DNA of 64,000 bases from Henckelia pumila (taxonomy: Eukaryota; Streptophyta; Magnoliopsida; Lamiales; Gesneriaceae). The stretch is taken from contig NC_133123.1 in assembly GCF_033568475.1 (NCBI RefSeq), positions 150,613,753-150,677,752 of the forward strand, in the 5' to 3' direction. Below, one piece after another: positions 55,193 through 64,000 of this stretch (its first letter is position 1; each line of letters opens with the position of its first letter). The position numbers and the translations under genes were made by a program. The notes under the pieces were generated by a model. It was given only the letters and a program-made list of their open reading frames with translations, did no database searches and was not told the origin of the DNA.

Positions 55193-55636
55193 AGGAGTGC
55201 AAACGAACTGGGCCGGTTCGTGAGTTTTACGAATCCACTCGATAAATATTTGATTTGTATTCGAGCTTATCGAACTCGAGTCGAATTCAAACATATTCGA
55301 ACTTTTTTTTTGAGCCGAGCTCGAGCTTAAATTATTATGTTCGATAGTTCGAATATTTTACGAGCTTAATATTTAATTAATATAATATAATTATATAATA
55401 AATATATATACATTTTGAACATTTCGAGCTTTTCGAACCATAATATCCGAGCAATAGTTCACGAATAGGTTCGAATGTTTCGAGACGAACTTCATTTCGA
55501 GTCGAGCTCGAGCCAAAATATTTTAAATTATCGAGCTTCGAATCAAGTTCGAACTCGAATATACTCTTATCAAGCCGAATTTGATCTTTAAAATTTTGTC
55601 ATTATTCGACTCAATTTGATTCGTTTGCACCCCTAA
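55193..55636. mobile_element. TIR element with AGG(A/G)GTGCAAACGAA ends
   Basis: Inverted ends AGGAGTGCAAACGAACTGGG and the complement of TTCGTTTGCACCCCTAAC. The inside is dense in TCGAGC / GCTCGA and TTCGAA motifs in both orientations. Non-coding. The target duplication is not clear. Confidence 0.6.
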
Positions 55637-55783
55637 CTCTCACTCTCACATCCATTTTTTTTATTATTATACAAACAACATATTTATACACGTAGAGTAG
55701 ATGGAACATATTCGTATTCGATTTTCAAAATAAAATCCCCCTAATCCCTATTCCCAGCCTGGATCTCGAAGTCTTTAATAATC

Positions 55784-55826
55784 CCTCTCTCTCTCTCTCA
55801 CACACACACACACAAATACACACACT
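55784..55826 (+). repeat. (CT)n(CA)n microsatellite in the receptor kinase leader/promoter
   Basis: A (CT)n run turns into (CA)n about 220-260 bp upstream of the ATG at 56046. CT-rich tracts here are common in plant core promoters and 5' UTRs and may stand in for a TATA box, which I do not see. Confidence 0.8.
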
Positions 55827-56045
55827 GTCCCATTTTCTCTCTCACACAGTACAGATGAATACATTCACACAGTATGGCAGATTCATTCATGGCGTTCATT
55901 AACTTCATCCCTCCCAACCAAAACCCTCACTCACTTTCCCCTTCACCACATGCTTCATAATGGAGCTCTCCACCAAATGATTCGCCGCCCTTTCTTGTTC
56001 TTCTTCTTTCCTACACAATAATTCAGTAGACTGCACATTATCACA

Positions 56046-58838
56046 ATGCGGGCACTGGGTTCTGTGAAGTTTCTGAAGATGTTGCTTCTGCTTTTCTTGT
56101 TCTTCTCCCTCGCTGTTTCCTCGGATCTGTCGACGGATAGGGCGGCGCTCTTGGCCCTCCGGTCCGCCGTCGGCGGACGCACTCTGCTCTGGAACACCAC
56201 GCTCACCACCCCATGCAGCTGGCCGGGAGTTCTGTGCGAGAACAACCGGGTTACGGCTCTCCGCCTCCCGGGCTCGTCTCTTTTCGGTTCCATTCCTCCA
56301 AACACTTTGTCCGGCTTAACGGGTCTTCGTACTCTCAGCCTTCGCCTCAACCATCTCTCTGGTCCACTCCCTTCTGACCTCTCGCAGCTTTCTCAGCTTC
56401 GGAATCTTTATCTTCAGGGGAACCAGTTTTCCGGCCCAGTGCCTGATTTTATTTTCTCGCTTAACGCCCTGGTGCGGTTAAATCTGGCTTCGAACAATTT
56501 TTCGGGTCAAATTCCATCTGGGTTTAACAATTTGACCCGTCTGCGTACGCTATACCTGGAGGAGAACAATTTCAGTGGCGTTTTGCCCGACATTGATATT
56601 CCTTTACTTGCTCAGTTTAATGTTTCTTATAATAATTTAAATGGGTCGGTGCCCAAAGGGCTTGAGGGGAAGCCCAAAGATGCGTTCTTGGGAACTTTGC
56701 TTTGTGGGAAGCCTCTTGATAATGCATGTGCTGAAAGCGGCGGGGAAATTCCGGCTGCCGCCCCTGAAGAGAATGGAAATGGGAGTGGAAACTCGGGAAA
56801 TGGTGGGAAGAAGAAGAAGTTGTCTGGTGGTGCAATTGCTGGAATCGTGATAGGATCTGTTATTGGCTTCATTTTACTGCTATTTATTGTTTTCTTTTTG
56901 TGTATGAAGAGGAGCGGAAAGAAGGCTAGGTCTGTAGATTTAGCGGCGATCAAGAGCCAAGAAAATGACTTGGGCAGAAAGCCTTTGGAGGCTGAGAATG
57001 GCGGGATGGGCAATGGATTCTCTGTGGCCTCCGCAGCCGCTGCTGCAATGAGTGCTAACGGGAATGGGAGGGCAGAAAATGGAGCCGACATGGCAGCTGC
57101 CAAGAAGCTAGTATTCTTCGGCAACGGCTCAAGGGTGTTCGATTTGGAAGAGTTGCTGAGGGCCTCAGCCGAGGTTTTGGGGAAGGGGACTTTTGGGACA
57201 TCATACAAGGCTGTCTTGGAAGCGGGGACTGTGGTGGCTGTGAAGAGGTTGAAAGATGTCACCATTTCGGAAAGAGAATTCAAGGATAAGATTGAGGGGG
57301 TTGGATCCATGGAGTACGATAATTTGGTCCCTCTCAGGGCTTATTACTACAGTAGAGAGGAGAAGCTTCTTGTATATGACTACATGCAAATGGGAAGCCT
57401 TTCTGCACTTCTCCATGGTGAGTCAGATTTCTAGAGTTCTCTTCTTCAATTTAGTTTATAACATATTGATGTTGATCTTGGTTCAAATTATACAACGAGA
57501 ATCGTCAAGGGTACAAGATTTCATTACATATCAACAATTCTGGCCTTTCTATTTGGTTACTACTTGCAAAGATAGAATCTTTTAGAGTGATACTGTGTAG
57601 GATATGGTTTTTTCTTGTAATAGTCATACATAATGCGTATATAGATCCATGAATTTACTCTCTAGCGCTAAATCGGAATAAATAACTTGTTTATAGTCTT
57701 ATCGGTGATGTGTACTTGAGACTAGAACTCCATCAAGTTACTGCTTCTGATATATAATCAGCGCTCAATTTGGTGTATCTACCACTTTAGCTTTAAGTTG
57801 GTGAGAATTTCATATTGTTGCAAATACTAGATTAAAGTTTTTATGTTAGATGAAGGTTATTTTTCACTAAATCAAGTCATATTAAATAAGATTCTTGGTA
57901 TAGGTTAGGTATAAAACTACCGCTTTTATTATTCATACTACTTCATCTGTGCTGGCAGCGCGTCATGTGCAATTCTCTCTCATTTAGAAGTTGGTTTTAT
58001 TCGTTTTCTTGTTGTGTTTAATTAATTGTTGCTCTCTTATAGTCTAATCTTTGTCAAATGTGTGACCTTTTTCTTGTTTAGATTGGTAAGAGTTGGTAGT
58101 TTATTGGGCTCCACCTAAAAGCATAATCTTTAACCTCTAATTTTCATGTAATTACTTTATTTGGTGGTAATTTATCTGCGATAATTGGCTAATGGGATTT
58201 CTTACATTTAAATCTTACCCTGTTCAGGAAACAAAGGGGCTGGTCGAACACCATTAAATTGGGAAACGAGATCGGGCATTGCCCTTGGAGCTGCCCGAGC
58301 AATTGAATACATTCATTTTCAAGGTCCCAACGTGGCCCATGGAAACATTAAATCATCAAATATCCTTCTTACCAAGTCGTGTGAACCTAGAGTCTCTGAT
58401 TATGGACTGAACCATCTAGTTGGTCCTTCGTCCTCTCCAACCCGAGTCACTGGATATCGTGCACCAGAAGTGACCGATCCTCGCAAAGTCTCTCAAAAAG
58501 CTGATGTATATGGCTTTGGCGTGTTGATCTTGGAGCTTCTTACAGGCAAAGCGCCCACGCACGCCCTCTTAAACGACGAAGGAGTCGACCTGCCAAGATG
58601 GGTTCAGTCTGTAGTTCGAGAAGAGTGGACTTCCGAAGTTTTTGATCTTGAACTTCTCCGATACCAGAACGTAGAAGAAGAGCTAGTGCAACTCTTACAA
58701 CTCGGCATCGACTGCACGTCTCAGCACCCAGACAATCGGCCCTCCATTTCTGAAGTCGCGAAACGGATCGAAGATCTACGACTATCGAGCTCACGAGACT
58801 CACCGGTTCAGATCGATCATGTAACTGAAGCTGATTAA
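56046..58838 (+). CDS. LRR receptor-like kinase, LRR-III subfamily (RLK902/RKL1-like), 660 aa
   Basis: Two exons: 56046-57417 and 58228-58838, GT/AG, with an 810-bp intron in the kinase domain at LLHG. Residues 1-26 are a signal peptide (LLLLFLFFSLAVSS), about 27-65 the LRRNT (CSWPGVLC), 70-205 five to six LRRs, 261-287 the transmembrane helix, and 372-645 the kinase. The G-loop GKGTFG (379-384) and VAVK lysine (400) are present. The catalytic loop reads HGNIKSSN (495-502), so the HRD aspartate is Asn, and DFG reads DYG (515-517). HGN is usual in this subfamily, whose members tend to act as weak or pseudokinases in receptor complexes at the plasma membrane. Both exons are intact. A stop in the intron (57434) truncates the product if splicing fails. 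Confidence 0.95.
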
Positions 58839-61800
58839 AAAGTTGTCTCAAGACATTTCCAACCCAGAAATTTAATCTTTCTGAGCTTAGTTTTATTTGT
58901 TTGTTGATTTGGGCGTGGTTCTTAGTTGTCAAGAATTAACAGCTCATCTACTTTTCCCCCCTCCAATCTCCTACATTATCATGAGTTCCATTTGTCCTTG
59001 TTGGGTGGAATATGGTTGCTGTAATTATTACCTGTACCTTTACTTTTCTTTTTCATTTTTTTTTTTTTCCTTTTGCTTTTGGAACATTATTATTTCCCTG
59101 TGTTGAATTAATTGATAGTTTGAGAGCCAGTAGTTGTTTATTGTGACTCAATGTGATGCATACAACTGAACTCGAGTTTTTAGTTTAACTAATATAGGAA
59201 CTTGACTCTATCAAGCCGTTACATTAGTCGGTTTCAAGTCGAGCCTGTTGTGTCCATCACATAATGTGAGGAGTTGGGAAGAAATTCTCCTTAAAACACC
59301 AATAAATATAGTGTTTGAAATTTGAGCTTTAGTGAAGGTGACAAATACCTGCAATGCTCACAAGTAAAGAGTGCTGGTGAGGGTCACAAAGTGTGACATT
59401 ATGTCATGAAAAGTACTGCATGCAAAAGAAAATTAATGGTCCACGATTGATGTTTTTGATGGTCCAACTTCAATGCATACCAAAAGCCCTGCGGAAAATT
59501 TTTGTATCTTTCCCATTTTCCCATTCAAAATGCTTAAGAAAGAAACAAAATTCTAGCATTATGGGGTGGTTTTTGTCCATTTGTTTAGGCCACTCTCCTA
59601 ATCTTGAAAGCTACTTGATATCCATACATGGATCTTTTGAAGTGTGGATTTTGTAATTTGTAACTAGCCCACCAAAAATCTAGGTTCAAGGGTATCTCTT
59701 TTTTCTAAAAATACAAAATAAATAAAGAAACTTATTTTGCGTGCTAGCTTCTACATTCAGTTTCCAAACATTTCAAATGCCCGAAAGTTTGTAAACGCTT
59801 AAAAGAAGCTCTTGTATTTGAAAAGCACTATTATGTTACCCATTTGGGTTGAGAAGACTATCGTATCGAGTCTCGAACAACATACTTTATCCTAATTTTG
59901 AAACCTTTGATGCTAGATAAGATTACAAGCCATCGTTAACACAAACATAGTAAACTTTATCATTGTATTCTATTTGGTTTGTTCAAAGGCTTTCACGTGA
60001 CACAAAAAAAAGAGAAACATAGTAAGTTGTCATGGGGCCGATCAAGAGTGTGCATGTGTTTCTTTTTCACGAGGGCTATTTAAATTTACAAAATATACTG
60101 AAAAAAGGGTGAAAAATACAAAAAAATAAATAAATTTAATCCCAACAATTTTCATTCATTTTTTGAAGCCTGATAATGAATGCTAATTTAAGTGAAAATA
60201 ACATCCAACACACAACAATACAAATGCCAACCAAACTTATAGGCCAAATGGAATAATTGTCAACAACTCAAATGTTGCAACATCCACGGACCAACCAATC
60301 GGGCACTTAAAGCCGGAAGGACATTCATATTATATAAAATACTATTGCTACCAACAATATATATTAACAATCGAATCATATAAAGTTTTTTTTACCTCAT
60401 GAAAAAATAAAGAATTGTGATCGATACACATAGTTTGGTGTGAACGACAAGATCTTAGTTGATCGCAGGTCTTTGTTTCGATCAATATTTGTCTGAAATT
60501 GTACAAATGATTAAAGTTATAAATCATTATATTATTAATTATTTTATATAACGAGTCAGATGATGTCATAATATGTATGAAATATCGGTTGCATTTAAAT
60601 TAGAGAAAATGTCAATCATAATCATGTATGTATTGTAGTATGACTTTTTTTTTTTAAATCCGATATCTCGTTGAATCATTTATAGTCATATTATTATGTT
60701 TCACTTATCAATTTTAGTCATTTTTATCAAAATCGTACAGTTAAATTATAAATGTCAGTTAAATTTTTATGTGTGGTCGCAGAAAACCTCGTGACACACA
60801 TGTGCTACTAATTATAAAAATTTAACGATTATATTAATTATTTAATTACATGATTTTGACGAAAATAACTAGAAAAATTAATCGTTAAAATGTATTTACT
60901 GAACTATAATTAATTGAATGGATGATATATAATATATAAAATAAAAATGCCACCACTCAATACATATTGCACTAAAATTTACAATTTTCACTTTTTTTAA
61001 GTGATGGGAAGTGATTTTGGTGGCCCATCTCTCGTGAAGTTGATAATGGGGGATACAGCTTTGTTTTAAATCACACCAATTGCAGTCTCTTCCCACAGCC
61101 TTACCAAATATCTTTTACAGTCAAATTGGCATAGTGCCTTTTTTGTTATTATCCATTTTCTGTCAAGTTGAATTGATTGATTTTATTTCAAAAAAAATAA
61201 ATAAATTTGATTCATGTTTTTTTCTTCCACCGATCAATTAAAGTTGGTTATTTTGATAAACTATAAAAAGAGTAGTACACTTGCGTGATACCTGGGTGAT
61301 TAACAATTGAAATATGACTAAAAAATTTAGATAATATTTAAATTTAAATTAATGGTGGATTAATAAAGAAGAAAATTAAGAGTTTCATTAACACATAATA
61401 TGAAAAAAAAAATTATAAGAGAAAATTCACAATTGAAATTGAAATATTTATCTGAATGTTAGATAAAAATAATAATCATTTTTTTAATCGAGAAAACAAC
61501 AAATATTATATAATGAAACAGATTAGGTTATGCTTCGGTTGGATTTTATTCCCAAACATAAATTTCTCGAATTTTTGGGTGGATATTTATTAGAAAAATG
61601 TTGCATATACAATAAAAGTTACAAGCACGCTCTATCTTAGAAATTACAAAACTATAGATCTTTTCATTACTGCATTTTAGATATTTTATAATTTTAAATG
61701 TAACATAACTCTACAAACATTAGTATTACTTTTATTTTTTAGGGTCATTGTGGAAAATATGACGATTAAGTGTGACCTTAATTACTAAAAAAACTATTGA

Positions 61801-61900
61801 TAAAATCGAAAGTAAAAGAAAATCCTCAATTCTGTCTTGACTTGCTAACCAAATGGGATCCGGACCAGCCCGTTTTTAACCGGGCTAGTTTAATATGGAT
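58839..61900. other. 3' flank of the receptor kinase gene and intergenic DNA
   Basis: A 3' UTR-like stretch runs to about 59100, then AT-rich DNA without a recognisable gene or bounded repeat. Confidence 0.5.
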
Positions 61901-61927
61901 TTACATGTTCCACCCTCCTAAAAGATA

Positions 61928-62216
61928 GGCCCAATTTCCGGAAGCCCGTTTCAATTAGATCGGGCTATTTTGGGCTTTAAAGCCTTAATACTAATATGGG
62001 CCTTATCTGTTAGTTATGGCTTTACCTCATTAACCCAGAACCTAATATGGGCCGGCCATCATGGAGTTCACTGTCAAAATATTCAATAACCAATGGCCTT
62101 ATAGTTTGGTTTTAAAATTTAATTCAATAACTTTGGCCCAAATTAACTGGGTACAATTTATGGCCCATGTGCTTCACTTTTCTGTCGATTCCTTGAACCT
62201 GGGCTACAACTGGGCC
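61928..62216. promoter_or_regulatory. Cluster of six TGGGCC/GGCCCA (site II-type) motifs
   Basis: GGCCCA or its complement TGGGCC occurs at 61928-61933, 61997-62002, 62048-62053, 62135-62140, 62162-62167 and 62211-62216. Such clusters (site II, bound by TCP factors) mark promoters of growth-related genes in plants. No gene that they could serve is visible next to them, so their role is open. Confidence 0.4.
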
Positions 62217-62299
62217 ATCGGGTTGGATTTCGACTCGAATTCGAATATATATGGCAGAAATTAAATTAGTGTCAGCCCATTGTCGAAAATTGTTGCCCT

Positions 62300-64000
62300 T
62301 AAGACACCACAAGTCGTTATCTAGCACGAATTATAGCATTTCACATTAGAAACAACCATTTTTGGGTCATTAATTGCTCAGACTCATTTACTGAAATATA
62401 TGTCCTAAAGGGGTCGATTTCCATTTTCCGTACTCCACATTTTTTATTACTCAATACTCTCTTGTCTACACTACGTGCCGACAACATTGGAGCCACCCAT
62501 CAGCCAAATAATTTGAATTTATATTGCTTCACCATGAAAGAACAAGTATCATGGGAAACATATCGATTTGACTTATATTTACAATGAAAAGTAATGCTTT
62601 CGACATAAAAAATAATATTTTTTTTCATGGTTCCAATCAAATAGGAGATCTCTCTTAACACAATTAACATGTGAGGCTGTCTAATAGGAGTTTTCTTGAC
62701 AATCAAACTGTATCGAGTATTTTTTATCCGTAAATCAAGAAAAAGAACACAAACCCCTCACTATTAATGTTTCCGCATAGTAATATCGGAATCGATTTAA
62801 GTAGACATACATTTGTAAAATTTATAACCATTTTTGTAAGTTATATGTATGTACATAATTGATGAGGTAGTTCGGAATTAAGTGTAGTCCACTAAAATAA
62901 AATTGGGGGCAACAAGAAGAGGTGCATGTAAAGCATTTGGGGCAAAAACTCAATCATGGCAATGGGGATACGAAAATGCTCATAAAAAAGGACATATAAA
63001 CGACCAGCTATAGTGTGGTCTACGTTAAACTTTGGTCACTTGCAATAATTTTTTTTTAGTTTTAATATTTGGTATGTATAAATTTATATATGCTGGATTG
63101 ATTTTTGCTTTGGCGATTTGTTGGTGTAACAACAACAATAATAAAAAAGTGTTCGAAATACTATCACATAGTTTAATTAAGTAATAGAGTGGGTGCTATC
63201 ATAGTATCATTTTATGATAAACATAAATATACATGTAAAACTTTTGATCCTCAAATAATTTATTTATTAGCATAAAAATGCCATTAAACAATAGGGTTGA
63301 AACTTGAAAGTACATTCACCCATTAAGAGATGGAGCATGGTTTGTTCCCCTTTTATCCCTTTATAAATTTTTTTATCCCTTTTCCCCTTTTTCTTTTTTG
63401 GTTGCAAAGTGGAAACCTTTTTTGAGAATGAGACCTTTTTAGTCTCCATGTGCTCCCATCAACTTCATCTCCAATAGTGGGTTCATTTCATATGAAAGAC
63501 AAACACATTCACAAAAGAAAAAGATGGAAATTCCCACAAACAAAAGAAATCTCAAAGTTCCTTGGATTAATCTTCATTCATACATAAATTAAATGGGGGG
63601 CAAAATTTCCTTGAATCCCTTGGATATAAATTGATATGGTGCATCACAATATACATACACACATACATAATTATACATATGTTTGTATGTATATGTGAGA
63701 TGAATAACAAACAAAAAGTAAGAGGTGTAAGTGGTAACATGTCACACACACACTAGGAAAAGGAATAAAGTTAGCAAAGGTCCTATTTACAACCAAAAAG
63801 CTTATTTGAAATGACATCTGCTTTGCTAGGAAGGATCTAAAGAGAAGAGGAGTGGCAGTCTTTTTTATCTTATATATGAACATATAGATAGAGGTGTAAA
63901 TCATCACCCAACTAACCCTAATCATCAATCTATGAACAACATGGGGTCCAATTTTATTATTATTACTATATTTTGGAATCTTTCATTGTTTTATTTTCAC
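62300..64000. other. Intergenic DNA to the window end
   Basis: AT-rich sequence without a recognisable gene, RNA or bounded repeat. Confidence 0.5.

Noticed and set aside
55955-56350. A 131-residue Arg-rich open frame on the minus strand.
   Set aside because: Antisense of the kinase signal peptide and first LRRs; no domain.
56627-57310. A 227-residue open frame on the minus strand opposite the receptor kinase.
   Set aside because: It is the antisense of a GC-rich real exon, with low-complexity Pro/Ser/Phe-rich sequence and no domain.

Overview
The window is nuclear DNA of a flowering plant. It has AT-rich intergenic DNA, genes with many GT/AG introns, plant gene families (cytosolic glutamine synthetase, an LRR-III receptor-like kinase, an F-box family) and a dense load of plant transposons: Ty1/copia elements, solo LTRs, hAT, Harbinger-like and Mutator-like MITEs, and tRNA-derived SINEs. 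A eudicot is very likely. An asterid is possible from the look of the repeats, but that is an inference I cannot test here.

Four protein genes look intact, all on the + strand: a 12-exon cytosolic glutamine synthetase (23701-26667), a 5-exon Nudix hydrolase (43093-44244), a membrane-anchored SAM-dependent methyltransferase with an intronless CDS (46342-47304), and a two-exon LRR receptor-like kinase of the RLK902/RKL1 type (56046-58838). They do unrelated jobs and do not form a cluster. Three decayed copies of one F-box gene lie on the - strand at 1388-2093, 7449-8588 and 20145-20460.

Layout: 1-1387 is the 5' end of a copia retrotransposon (- strand) inserted in F-box copy 1. 2.1-11.4 kb holds MITEs, a diverged AT-rich repeat array with an inserted element, and F-box copy 2. 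11.5-19.65 kb is a tandem duplication whose second unit is expanded by nested insertions: a chimeric retroelement carrying 5S-rRNA-like and tRNA-like segments, and a solo LTR that contains a hAT element that contains a Harbinger-like MITE. 20-23.6 kb has F-box copy 3 and a foldback element, and the glutamine synthetase gene follows. 27.5-29.3 kb is a MITE split by a 1.55-kb solo LTR. 29.7-35.9 kb is a full-length copia element with both LTRs, killed by in-frame stops. 36-41 kb carries two Harbinger-like MITEs, a SINE split by a hAT element, and a long inverted repeat around a tRNA-like core. 43-49 kb holds the Nudix and methyltransferase genes, with a direct duplication flanking the latter, then a long hairpin. 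50-55.7 kb is transposon-rich AT DNA ahead of the receptor kinase. 59-64 kb has no recognisable gene.

I see no clear new biochemical system. The most unusual object is the 808-bp chimeric retroelement at 13641-14448. The most informative structure is the layered nest at 11.5-19.7 kb, where target-site duplications let the order of events be read.
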